A stretch of DNA of 57,606 nt from DASXRC01 sp036506495 (GTDB taxonomy: Bacteria; Actinomycetota; Actinomycetes; Mycobacteriales; Micromonosporaceae), in the NCBI GenBank assembly GCA_036506495.1, contig DASXRQ010000161.1, forward strand, positions 1 through 57,606. Reading direction: 5' to 3'. The notes beneath the pieces are model-generated. The model worked only from the letters and a program-made list of their open reading frames with translations. It had not been told where the DNA came from and searched no databases. Shown here in pieces: positions 24,216 to 33,989 of the stretch (within the stretch, counting starts at the first letter, position 1; each line of letters begins with the position of its first letter). The translations under genes and the position numbers were made by a program.

Positions 24216-26446
24216 CTCAGCTGCTCCCGGATGGCGTGGGCATCGTTGTCACGCGACCGGGTGGTGTCCGGGATCTTCTCCATAACGTGCGTGAAATCGT
24301 CGCCGCCGCCGCGGAGGCGTACCGCCCCCGCGAGTCGGTCCGGGCCGTGGACGCGAGCCTGGCGACAGATGTCGAGGCACATCGCGATCGCGCCGATCTC
24401 ATCCAGCCGTGACGGGGGTATCGCCTCGGACACCTCGCCGGCGACCAGGCGGTCGGCCGCGTCCGCGACCCGTCGAAGAGGTCGTATCAGCACCACGAGG
24501 TGCCAACTCCATGCCGCGACCGCGACCGTCGCCGTCAGGAGAGCGAGAAGCCATGCGACCTGGCGGCTGTCATTGCGAGGCAGGGCGAAGTCCGCGACGG
24601 CGCGTTCGGAAACCACCGCCCAATGCAGGGCCGCGGCGGCCTGGTCGCCCGCGACGGCGGCGGACGACACCAACCGGTGAGCGCCTCCCGTTCGGGTGAT
24701 CCGCGCCTCGTATCCCTGCCCGAGGGCTCCGGCGCCCGCCGTAGCGAGCGTCTTGGACACCGGCTGGTACACGCGGTAGCCCTCGGTGTCGAGGATCGTG
24801 CGTTGACGCTCGTCGATGACCCGCAGCCGACCCGACTTCCGCTTGAGCACCGAAACGAGGTGCTGGACGTCGTACTCTCCAACAAGGACATATTCGGCGG
24901 AGAGCTGCGTCACGGCCAGCGCCAGAGGGATGCGGCTGTTGGTCCGGTCCAGGAGGATCGCCGGCTTCGCGGGCAACGCTCCCCCTGAGGACCGCTGGGG
25001 GTCGCGTCCCACGCGAGACGTGACGTGGCCGCGCCGGTCGACGAGGTAGAGGCTCCGGAAGCGCCGGTCACGCTCGGCAAGCTCGGCCAGCACTGCCTCC
25101 ATCGCGGCCGGGCCCGTTGTGGCGTGGGCCGTGGCCAGCGACGTGAGCTCCACCAGCCCCTGATCGAGCGTGTCGCGAACGGCGTTCGCGACATCTTCGG
25201 TCAGGTTCTGCTCGTCCGAGATGACCTGGCTCGGCAGACCTTGGGCGCCCGAGCCGAGCACGGCGAACGCGCCGGCCGCCCACGCGAGCATGATCAAACA
25301 GGCAACCGCGACGAACGACGCCGACGAGATTCCCCTGGTCCGGACCGTCGTCGCGCGAGGTGGCGGTCCATTTGCGATCCGCTTGACGGCCCGGGCGATC
25401 CTGCGCGCCTCCGACGTCGTGGGCGCGCGGCGCATGGTTACCTCCTCACCGCAGGCTACCGCCTTTGCGTATCCGAGCGCGGTCTGGGTTGGGAGCACGA
25501 GAGCGAGCCGGATCAGCGCGAAGCCGATGAGGGCGAGCACGAACAGGCAGCCGCCGTAGGCGACCCCTGTCCACGACATGAAGCCACCGAGCCGGGCGAC
25601 GTAGACGACCGACACGACATGCGCACCGAGGGAACCGACCGGTGCCGCTGTGGCCATCGGGGCCCGCCAGGACCCGTCCACCGGGATGACCTTGCCGACG
25701 ACGGCGCGCGAGTGCCGGGCGGCGCCGTCTACCGCCGTCGGGATCAGACGAAGCGCCGCGTCCCCAGCGGGAAGCGGCCGACCCTGACTGTGGATCAGAG
25801 TCTTCCCACCAATCGCGTACATCACGGACTGCCGTGACTTGGGATCCAACTGCAGGGCTCGGAGACCGAGCACTGTGGACCCGACGAGCACTCGGCCGTC
25901 CGCGAGCGGAGCGCCGACTACGACCCGTGCGCCGCCGTCGGCGTACGGTACCGCGATGGCCGCGGACCGACCGGGCGTGACGGGAAGAGCCGTGACATCG
26001 ACCGGCTCGCCTGAGCGAGCGATCGGCGTCCTTTTCGGACCCTCGATGATGGCCAGGCCGCGCCAGGTCGCACCCCGACCCGCGGTGACGAGAGCCGCGC
26101 CGTGTGCCCGGTCCTTGTCATACCGCGCGGCAAGAACGGCAAGCTCGTCGGCGTCGCGGGAAGCGGCGACCGTCAGCCGATGTGCGAGCGCGGAGACGAG
26201 CGCTCGCTGAGATTGAATTACGGCCTGCGGGACCGCGCGCTTGGCGGGGAGCGCCGAATACGTCATGCAGCCCACACTGACGATCAGCAGGCACCACAGG
26301 GCCATAGTGGACGGCACGGCGAGACCGGCCGGGAAACGAGCGCTTGGCAGCTGCTTTTCGAGCGCGATCCGTCGCCATTTGGTGAGCTCGTTGTCGTACG
26401 AGCCGACTGGCTTGCGGTGATTGAGGGGCCTGGCCGTCCGGCTCAT
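24212..26446 (-). CDS. membrane protein with two extracytoplasmic sensor-like modules and HAMP, no output domain
   Basis: 744 residues from ATG 26446 (GTG 26470 possible). Four membrane spans are visible near residues 45-65, 295-318, 375-397 and 631-652. They enclose two large extracytoplasmic parts (about 65-290 and 400-630) of the Cache-like kind, each with tyrosine/valine strand patterns such as RFRSLYLVDRRGHVTSRVG. A short basic segment with a HAMP-like look follows span 2; a clear HAMP (RPLRRVADAADRLVAGEVSE) follows span 4. The protein then ends after about 60 residues with no kinase, cyclase or methyl-acceptor domain. ATGA overlap with pgsB suggests it regulates or scaffolds the polymer synthase. 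I do not know a characterised homologue. Confidence 0.8.
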   Translation of the reverse strand: MSRTARPLNHRKPVGSYDNELTKWRRIALEKQLPSARFPAGLAVPSTMALWCLLIVSVGCMTYSALPAKRAVPQAVIQSQRALVSALAHRLTVAASRDADELAVLAARYDKDRAHGAALVTAGRGATWRGLAIIEGPKRTPIARSGEPVDVTALPVTPGRSAAIAVPYADGGARVVVGAPLADGRVLVGSTVLGLRALQLDPKSRQSVMYAIGGKTLIHSQGRPLPAGDAALRLIPTAVDGAARHSRAVVGKVIPVDGSWRAPMATAAPVGSLGAHVVSVVYVARLGGFMSWTGVAYGGCLFVLALIGFALIRLALVLPTQTALGYAKAVACGEEVTMRRAPTTSEARRIARAVKRIANGPPPRATTVRTRGISSASFVAVACLIMLAWAAGAFAVLGSGAQGLPSQVISDEQNLTEDVANAVRDTLDQGLVELTSLATAHATTGPAAMEAVLAELAERDRRFRSLYLVDRRGHVTSRVGRDPQRSSGGALPAKPAILLDRTNSRIPLALAVTQLSAEYVLVGEYDVQHLVSVLKRKSGRLRVIDERQRTILDTEGYRVYQPVSKTLATAGAGALGQGYEARITRTGGAHRLVSSAAVAGDQAAAALHWAVVSERAVADFALPRNDSRQVAWLLALLTATVAVAAWSWHLVVLIRPLRRVADAADRLVAGEVSEAIPPSRLDEIGAIAMCLDICRQARVHGPDRLAGAVRLRGGGDDFTHVMEKIPDTTRSRDNDAHAIREQLR

Positions 26447-26576
26447 GGCCCATGCCGTTGCTCGACGCACAGGCGGGCGCCGGCGCGGGCGAGGGCTGGC
26501 ATGCTGCGTACTCCAGGTGGGGGCAAACGTACCGCCGGAGCCTACCGCCGGCCGTGGCGGCAGCCAAACGCGAGGC

Positions 26577-28451
<1,875 letters not shown>

Positions 28452-28533
28452 GCCCCCATCCTCCCGTGCGCGTGATCATCGGGAGGCGGTGGGGTCTGCC
28501 GGGCTGGCATGCTCGTTACGTGAGGGGCGCGCG

Positions 28534-29931
28534 GTGGACGGCCTGCTGAGGCTGCTTGAGCAGCTGCCACCGCTGCTCGTCTACGTCGTCGCCGCCCTCA
28601 TCGTCGCGGCCGAGACCGCCACGATCATCGGCCTCCTCATGCCGGGCGAAGCCACGCTTCTGATGGTGGGCTTCCTGGCGTATCTGGGCACCCTGCGCCT
28701 GGTACCCACCGTGATCGTGATGGTCGCGGCCGCCGTGGTCGGCGATGCGATCGCCTTCCGCAGCGGACGTCGGTACGGGCCCCGCGTCCGGGCCAGCCGA
28801 CTGGGCCAACGCGTGGGGGAGCAGCGCTGGGCCCGCGCGGACGCCATGCTGCACCGGCTGGGTGGGCGGGGCGTGCTCGCCGCCCGCTGGGTCGCGTTCG
28901 TCCGTACGCTGCTTCCGCGGCTGGCGGGCAGCGCCGGCATGCCGTACCAGCGGTTCGCCCCATGGAACGTCGTCGGGGTGGCGACCTGGGTGACCGCCTC
29001 GGTACTGGTCGGCTACCTCGCCGGCACCTCGTACGAGACGGTCTCCCGCATCTTCGGCCGGGCCACCGGCGCCGTGATCGTGCTGCTCGTTGCGATCGTC
29101 GCGATCGTCCTCGTTGGCCGCTGGCTGGGCCGCAACCCCGACCCCGTGCGGGCCCTCTTCGCCCGCGCGGCCCGGCTGCCTCCGCTGCGATGGCTCGGGC
29201 AGCGGTACGGCGTGCTGTTCTTCCTGTTGTCCATGCACATCGGCGCCGGCTGGGCGCTGCTGATCAACCTCGTCGCGGGCGTTGCGCTGCTGTTCGTCGT
29301 CGGGCTCGGGCTGGCCTGGGTGACCGCCGCCCTCGTCCGCCACAGTGGACTGTCGCTGGTGGACACCACGATCGCGACCTGGATCGCGGCACATCGGGCC
29401 AACGGCGTGACGGATGTTGCCCTGACCGTGGTCTCGGTGCTCCGTGGATCGGTCCTCATCGTCCTGGTCGCGCTGATCGCCCTGGTGCTCGGCTGGCGGG
29501 CGCGGGCGTGGCGGGCCGATCTGGTCAGCGTGCTGGGCACCGCCGGCGCGTTCGTCCCGCTCGTTGTTCTCGCCGTGGTCGCCGACCTCGCGCAACCGGG
29601 CGAGCCGGACCCGGTGTCCGCGGCGGGATTCCCTACCCAGAATGCCGTGGTGACCGCCGGGTTCTGCACGCTCGCCTGGCTGCTGGCAAGGCGCGCCCAC
29701 TGGTCGCGCGCGGTCGCCGCGTGGACGGTCGCGGCGGTCGGCGTGGTGACGATCTCGGCGGCCCGGCTCTACCTGGGTTGGGACTCGGCGAGCGAGTCGG
29801 TTACGGCGGTGCTCCTCGGGGTGCTCTGGACGGTCGTGTTCATGGTCGCCTGGGCCACCCGCGACCGGGCGACGAACGAGCCGTCCCCGACGACACCGCG
29901 TCGCGCCGAGCCGGTCTCCGGCCGGTCCTGA
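28534..29931 (+). CDS. DedA-PAP2 fusion membrane protein with degenerate PAP2 motifs
   Basis: 465 residues. The N-terminal half (about 1-200) is a DedA/VTT domain: LLMPGEATLLMVGFLAYLG and AARWVAFVRTLLPRLAGSAG, linked in other bacteria to lipid-carrier recycling. The C-terminal half has the six-span PAP2 layout, but catalytic motifs are altered: the usual PSGH stretch reads GFPTQNAVVTAG and the usual SRxYLGxHxxxDV stretch reads ARLYLGWDSASESV, so both histidines are missing. The phosphatase half is thus probably non-catalytic. GTG 28534 has GAGGGG 6 bases upstream. The longer upstream frame reads through antisense typA and is discarded. Confidence 0.88.
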   Translation: MDGLLRLLEQLPPLLVYVVAALIVAAETATIIGLLMPGEATLLMVGFLAYLGTLRLVPTVIVMVAAAVVGDAIAFRSGRRYGPRVRASRLGQRVGEQRWARADAMLHRLGGRGVLAARWVAFVRTLLPRLAGSAGMPYQRFAPWNVVGVATWVTASVLVGYLAGTSYETVSRIFGRATGAVIVLLVAIVAIVLVGRWLGRNPDPVRALFARAARLPPLRWLGQRYGVLFFLLSMHIGAGWALLINLVAGVALLFVVGLGLAWVTAALVRHSGLSLVDTTIATWIAAHRANGVTDVALTVVSVLRGSVLIVLVALIALVLGWRARAWRADLVSVLGTAGAFVPLVVLAVVADLAQPGEPDPVSAAGFPTQNAVVTAGFCTLAWLLARRAHWSRAVAAWTVAAVGVVTISAARLYLGWDSASESVTAVLLGVLWTVVFMVAWATRDRATNEPSPTTPRRAEPVSGRS

Positions 29932-29937
29932 CCGCCG

Positions 29938-30453
29938 TCACCACCGTCCCTTGTGCACCACGTCGTCGAACGGACGGCGGTTCGGCCGGGCGATCGGACG
30001 CAGCGGCCGGTCGGCGGGGTATCCGGCGGCCACCAGGTACGCGCAGTACCGGTCCGCGGGTAGGCCGAGCACGCTGCGGGCCAGATCCTGGTCGGCGACC
30101 GACGAGTGCCCGGTGCCGATGCCGAGGTCCGCGGCGGCGAGCATGATGCTCATCGTGGCCTGACCCAGGTCGTACTGGGCGAGTTCGCGCTGCCGCTCCT
30201 CGGTGACCACCGGGGCGACCAGGGCAACCGTGGCGGCGGATCGGGCGACGTGCGTTCCGTGGGTCCACACCTTGGACAGCTCCACGAGCTGATCGCGATC
30301 GGTAACGACCACGAAGTCCCACGGCTGAGAGTTGCCCGCCGACGGTGCCCGCCGCCCGGCCTCGAGGATCCGGTCCAGGAGGTCGGCCGGGATGGGCCGA
30401 TCCGCGTACGCCCGGACATTGCGTCGTGCCCTGATCGCGTCCCAGGTCTGCAT
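29938..30453 (-). CDS. nitroreductase family FMN-dependent oxidoreductase
   Basis: 171-residue flavoprotein of the nitroreductase fold. The FMN-binding N-terminus RRNVRAYADRPIPADLLDRI and RRAPSAGNSQPWDFVVV is diagnostic. A mid segment YDLGQATMSIMLAAADLGIG is the standard dimer helix, and VAAGYPADRPLRPI the phosphate-side end. Related small proteins reduce nitro groups, quinones or enones; the substrate cannot be predicted. ATG 30453 lies 6 bases after TAAGGT on the minus strand, consistent with a leaderless message. Convergent with the DedA-PAP2 gene, 6 bases apart. Confidence 0.92.
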   Translation of the reverse strand: MQTWDAIRARRNVRAYADRPIPADLLDRILEAGRRAPSAGNSQPWDFVVVTDRDQLVELSKVWTHGTHVARSAATVALVAPVVTEERQRELAQYDLGQATMSIMLAAADLGIGTGHSSVADQDLARSVLGLPADRYCAYLVAAGYPADRPLRPIARPNRRPFDDVVHKGRW

Positions 30454-30488
30454 GCCTCCACCTTAGGGACCTCGGCGCACCAAGATCC

Positions 30489-30552
30489 CCGCAAACTTGT
30501 ACGGTCAGGGGTTTCCTGTCGTGCTGACAGCGCTGTCTGTGCAAGGTTGCGG
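30489..30552. repeat. imperfect inverted repeat in the nitroreductase upstream gap
   Basis: Left arm CCGCAAACTTG (30489-30499) and right arm CAAGGTTGCGG (30542-30552) pair with one mismatch. Inside lies a second palindrome-rich stretch (GCTGACAGCGCTGTC). The whole gap of about 80 bases could fold as one structured element. A 15-base echo of its flank, ACCAAGATCNCCGCA, occurs at 5840-5854 and 30479-30493, suggesting a dispersed intergenic repeat. Confidence 0.6.
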
Positions 30553-30559
30553 AGCGGGA

Positions 30560-31207
30560 TTAGATCGCCGCGATCGTTGCCGGAGCGCGCTCGGCTCGGC
30601 TGAGTGCCCGGAGCACGGACGCCTGCCCGTGTCGTCGCACGGCGAGCCGCGACAGGAGCGCGAGGACCGGATCCAGGGCGGCCGGCGCCAGCTCGGGTGC
30701 CGAAACGCCGACGCTGACTGCGAGATCGTCCGAGTGCACGGCGATCTCCATCAGCCGGGTAACTAGGAAGTCGTCGAGCCGGAGCGACCAGCCCGTCCAC
30801 GGCAACGTGACCACCCGGTCGGCCGGCTCGGCGGCCAGGATCGCCGGCAGCTCGCGGGCCGCGGCGTCGACCCGCTCGGCGAGGTCGGCCGCGCCGTCGG
30901 CCGCGACCCGCTCGCCGCCCGCGCGGATGTCCACGTTGACGTCGTCATTGACGTCGGCCCCGAGCCATTTCACGTTGCCATAGTGGTCGAGCAGGCCGAT
31001 CGGCGGCTCGCCGGCCGTGGGCTCGGCGAGCACCCGCGGCACGCTGAGGACCTGCCAGGCGAGGTGGCCAGCGAGCCCGCGCACCGAGAACTCGGCCAGC
31101 GCGCTCGGCGCATCCCACCGCGCGGCGACCGCCGGCGCACGGAGCAGACGCCCGGCCGAGTGGGCGGTCTGCACGTACACATCCCTGATTGACGTCACCC
31201 GCGTCAC
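30560..31207 (-). CDS. mycothiol-dependent enzyme, maleylpyruvate isomerase/DinB-like family
   Basis: 215 residues of the MDMPI/DinB-like four-helix family typical of mycothiol-producing actinobacteria. The family pattern is seen in SVRGLAGHLAWQVLSVPRVL and in DDFLVTRLMEIAVHSDDLAV, where histidines H-L/H-S would bind metal. The first three-histidine set is complete in outline (H of AGHLAW, H of AVHSDD, plus an upstream residue not certain). Starts at GTG 31207 or GTG 31198. The HD-domain gene ends 41 bases upstream on the same strand, so the two may be cotranscribed. Reaction unknown; the family does thiol-dependent isomerisation, transfer or detoxification. Confidence 0.8.
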   Translation of the reverse strand: MTRVTSIRDVYVQTAHSAGRLLRAPAVAARWDAPSALAEFSVRGLAGHLAWQVLSVPRVLAEPTAGEPPIGLLDHYGNVKWLGADVNDDVNVDIRAGGERVAADGAADLAERVDAAARELPAILAAEPADRVVTLPWTGWSLRLDDFLVTRLMEIAVHSDDLAVSVGVSAPELAPAALDPVLALLSRLAVRRHGQASVLRALSRAERAPATIAAI

Positions 31208-31248
31208 GGTACAAGCCCGGCCCGACGCCGGCTCCGGAGACGCAACGA

Positions 31249-31833
31249 TCACGCTAACCGCGGCGAGCCGCGGCGGGCCGCGGCCAGCCGTCGCTCGACC
31301 CGGGCGGCCACCGCGAGCAGGTGGGGCCGGCGCAAGTGATGCACCTTGGACTGTGCCGAGTCGGGACCGTGGCGGGCCAGCATCCGCGCCATCCGCTCGT
31401 CGATCGGCAGCGGCTGCCCGACCTCGCCGATGGTCTGGTCGGCGTAGGTCAGCGCCTCGGAAACGTCCGAGCGTTCGTCGGGATACTGGTTGAGTTCGGC
31501 CTCGAGGCCGTGGACGCGGGCGAGGAAGGCCGCACCCGAGTGGTGGGCGACCAGGCCGCAGATACGCACCGGCCAGCCGTCCATCCGCAGATAGGCCGCC
31601 CCGTCGAGCGGATGGAAACCCGTGTCGTACGCGTCCGCGCTGTATCCGATGTCGTGTAGCCAGGCGGCGACGAGCAGCGTGCCGCGATCGCGAGGCGCGA
31701 GGGTCACGGCGACCTCTGCGGCACGACGGGCGACCCCGATGGTGTGGAGCCATCGCGCACCGAGCGGCGCCAGCAGGGTCCGGGCCAAATCCCGCGCTCC
31801 GGTCACTCGGGTCCGGTCCGCGACCGCAGGCAT
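31249..31833 (-). CDS. HD domain phosphohydrolase
   Basis: 194 residues with an HD metal-dependent phosphohydrolase core: RWLHTIGVARRAAEVA gives the first histidine, VAAWLHDIGYSADA the HD pair, LVAHHSGAAF a further histidine pair, and LTYADQTIGEVG the terminal aspartate. Such stand-alone proteins hydrolyse nucleotides or phosphomonoesters; the substrate is not predictable. ATG 31833 is chosen; TAGCTT lies 6 bases upstream on the minus strand, fitting a leaderless transcript. A TTG two codons earlier overlaps that element. Confidence 0.87.
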   Translation of the reverse strand: MPAVADRTRVTGARDLARTLLAPLGARWLHTIGVARRAAEVAVTLAPRDRGTLLVAAWLHDIGYSADAYDTGFHPLDGAAYLRMDGWPVRICGLVAHHSGAAFLARVHGLEAELNQYPDERSDVSEALTYADQTIGEVGQPLPIDERMARMLARHGPDSAQSKVHHLRRPHLLAVAARVERRLAAARRGSPRLA

Positions 31834-31951
31834 GAACAAAAGCTATGGCCGGACATGCGCCCGCGTGAACGGTCCGAGGACCCCGCCGGGAGGAGTTCAC
31901 GAAGAGTTCATCTGCGCCGAGCAGTCGGGCCTACGCCACTCCGATCGCCGC

Positions 31952-32010
31952 TTGACAGTCTGACCCCCACCGCTGTATAAAACCAGAAGGTTATAAAACT
32001 TCGAGGTTAT
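31952..32010 (+). promoter_or_regulatory. consensus promoter with overlapping operator for the arsR operon
   Basis: TTGACA (31952-31957) and TATAAA (31976-31981) with an 18-base spacer form a near-perfect housekeeping promoter, very AT-rich for this genome. From the -10 onward runs an imperfect palindrome, TATAAAACC-AGAA-GGTTATA (31976-31995), and GGTTAT recurs at 32005-32010. This is a likely binding site for the ArsR-type repressor encoded directly downstream. Confidence 0.75.
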
Positions 32011-32013
32011 GAT

Positions 32014-32346
32014 ATGAGCCCTGATGTGCTCGACACGACGTTCGCGGCGCTCGCCGACCCGACGCGCCGGGCGATCCTGGCCCGGCTGTCGTCCGGCGAC
32101 GCCACCGTGACCGAGCTGGCCGCGCCGTTCGCGATGAGCCAGCCGGCCATCTCCAAGCACCTGAAGGTGTTGGAACGGGCCGGGCTCGTCACGCGCGGGC
32201 GGGATGCGCAGCGGCGACCCTGCCGGCTGGAGGCCCGCCCGCTCAAGGCCGCGAAGGACTGGCTCGACAACTATCGGAGCTACTGGGAGGAGAGTTTCGG
32301 TCGCCTCGATGCCCTGCTCGGCGAGCTGACGGCGAGCCAGCAATGA
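32014..32346 (+). CDS. ArsR/SmtB-family transcriptional regulator
   Basis: 110-residue winged helix regulator. LDTTFAALADPTRRAILARL and TVTELAAPFAMSQPAISKHL with VLERAGLVTRGRDAQRRPCR are the standard recognition-helix and wing segments. No metal-binding CVC box is present, so this belongs to the non-metal group that is typically paired with AHSA1/SRPBCC proteins. It probably represses its own operon at the palindrome overlapping the -10. The stop overlaps the next start (ATGA). Confidence 0.94.
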   Translation: MSPDVLDTTFAALADPTRRAILARLSSGDATVTELAAPFAMSQPAISKHLKVLERAGLVTRGRDAQRRPCRLEARPLKAAKDWLDNYRSYWEESFGRLDALLGELTASQQ

Positions 32347-32840
32347 GCCCGACCGGCGGCCTGGCAGTGACCACGCCGAGCGACACCGAGATCGTCTTGA
32401 CCCGGGCCTTCGCCGCGGCGCGCCACCTCGTGTTCGCCGCCCTGACGACGCCGGACCTGCTGCGGCGCTGGCACGGCGCACGGGGGTGGAACCTGGTCGA
32501 GTGCGAAATCGACCTCCGGGTCGGGGGCGCATGGCGGTTCGTGTCCCGCGGCCCGGACGGCTCGGAGATGGGCCAGAGCGGGGCCTACCGCGAAATCGTG
32601 CCGTCGGAGCGGCTGGTGTACACCGAGGTCTTCGACGATCAGTCCTATCCGGGCGAGACGCTGATCACGCACGAACTCGTGGAGCACGCGGCCACGACAA
32701 CCCTGACCAGCACCCTCCGGTACCCATCCCGGGAGGCCCGTGACCGAGTGCTGCGGTACCCGATGGTCCGCGGCGTCACCGACAGCTACGACCGCCTGGC
32801 GGTCGTTCTGCACCACCTACGAAACGGAGGACAACTATGA
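32343..32840 (+). CDS. SRPBCC (AHSA1-like) domain protein
   Basis: 165 residues with the START/Bet v1-like fold of the AHSA1 family: IVLTRAFAAARHLVFAALTT, then LLRRWHGARGWNLVECEIDL and GGAWRFVSRGPDGSEM, ending in a long helix GVTDSYDRLAVVLHHL. The fold binds hydrophobic ligands; function in ArsR-linked operons is not established. Overlaps both neighbours by ATGA, so it is the middle gene of a tightly coupled three-gene operon. GTG 32367 would be an alternative start that trims eight residues. Confidence 0.9.
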   Translation: MSPTGGLAVTTPSDTEIVLTRAFAAARHLVFAALTTPDLLRRWHGARGWNLVECEIDLRVGGAWRFVSRGPDGSEMGQSGAYREIVPSERLVYTEVFDDQSYPGETLITHELVEHAATTTLTSTLRYPSREARDRVLRYPMVRGVTDSYDRLAVVLHHLRNGGQL

Positions 32841-33247
32841 ACTGGACGCTGGAAGTCGTGGTCGTTCCGGTCTCGGACGTCGACCGCGCCAAGGCCTTCT
32901 ACTCCGATCAGGTCGGGTTCAATGTGGACCATGACACGAGGGTCAGTGACGAGCTCCGGTTCGTCCAGCTGACGCCGCCGGGATCGGGCTGCTCGATCGT
33001 GATCGGCAAGGGAGTCGCGGACATGCCGCCAGGCTCCCTCAAGGGCCTGCAACTGGTGGTCCCTGACCTCCACAAGGCGCGCGACCAACTCGTCGAGCGC
33101 GGGGTCGACGTCAGCGAGATCCAGGTCCTCGGCTCGCCCGACAATGTCCCACCCGGCGGAGATTCGCTCGACAACGTCGGCTTCGTGTTCTTCAGCGATC
33201 CGGACGGTAACGGCTGGGGCGTACAACAGATTTCGTCCCGTGGCTGA
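32837..33247 (+). CDS. VOC family (glyoxalase/bleomycin resistance-like) protein
   Basis: 136 residues with the paired beta-alpha-beta-beta-beta modules of the VOC fold: VVVVPVSDVDRAKAFYSDQV and GLQLVVPDLHKARDQLVERG, ending FVFFSDPDGNGWGVQQI. A glutamate or histidine metal site is only partly visible, so it may be a ligand-binding rather than catalytic member. Start overlaps the preceding gene by ATGA. With the ArsR and SRPBCC genes it forms a small stress- or ligand-responsive operon of unknown signal. Confidence 0.9.
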   Translation: MNWTLEVVVVPVSDVDRAKAFYSDQVGFNVDHDTRVSDELRFVQLTPPGSGCSIVIGKGVADMPPGSLKGLQLVVPDLHKARDQLVERGVDVSEIQVLGSPDNVPPGGDSLDNVGFVFFSDPDGNGWGVQQISSRG

Positions 33248-33276
33248 CGCCGGACCGAGGGTCTTACGGCGGCGGC

Positions 33277-33912
33277 CTAGCCGGACTCGGATGGCCCGAC
33301 GTGCGCGTCTAGCCAGTCGTTGAGCGGTTGGGAGGCGCGGAAGAACTCGACGACCCGGCGTTTGGCGGCCGCCGTGCCGAGCCAGGCGGCGACCGGCCAG
33401 TCTCGCCAGGCCACGACGCCCTTGTTCCGCAGCAGGTCGACGCGGGGGTGGTCACGCGGGTACCCCTTCGGGGCCGTCTTCAGCTGCTCGTGGCCGCCGA
33501 CCCGGATGCCCTTGCGAGAGATCTCGTCCATCAGGGCGCGCAGCTGTTCGCCCGTGCGGTCATCGTGGACCGCACGCCGGTACCGGTCGAGCTGGTCGGC
33601 GGCCATCATGTACATCCCGTTGCCGGCTGCCAGGCCGGCCGCCGAGAGCTGAAGGTAGCCGCCGCGCTCCAGCCACGCGCCGATGTGCGTCTTGTACGGC
33701 GACTTGTCGGCGCTGAACCGCACGTCCCGGTACGGCCGGAAAATCTTGCCCGCGCCGAATTCCGCCTCGAGCTCGTCGAGCAGCGCGGCCATCGGGGCGT
33801 GCACTGCCTCCTCATAGGTCGCCTTGTGGACCGACCAGTACGCCTTGGAGTTGTCGGCCTCCAGGCCCTCGTAGAACTCCAGGGCCTCGGCCGGCCAGCC
33901 GCGGAACGCCAC
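33277..33912 (-). CDS. DUF2461 domain-containing protein
   Basis: 211 residues of the conserved DUF2461/TIGR02453 family: FRGWPAEALEFYEGLEADNS at the start, then FRPYRDVRFSADKSPYKTHI, which is the family hallmark, and YLQLSAAGLAAGNGMYMMAA. The family is widespread and of unknown function. The GTG start at 33912 matches the family N-terminus. Convergent with the VOC gene, 29 bases apart, and divergent from the DUF1232 gene. Confidence 0.9.
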   Translation of the reverse strand: MAFRGWPAEALEFYEGLEADNSKAYWSVHKATYEEAVHAPMAALLDELEAEFGAGKIFRPYRDVRFSADKSPYKTHIGAWLERGGYLQLSAAGLAAGNGMYMMAADQLDRYRRAVHDDRTGEQLRALMDEISRKGIRVGGHEQLKTAPKGYPRDHPRVDLLRNKGVVAWRDWPVAAWLGTAAAKRRVVEFFRASQPLNDWLDAHVGPSESG

Positions 33913-33989
33913 GAGGGGACGCTATCGCACCCGCGATACGCTCGGCGGCGGGGTGTGGGTGCACGCCGCGCCCGGAAGGCAGGCGCCCG

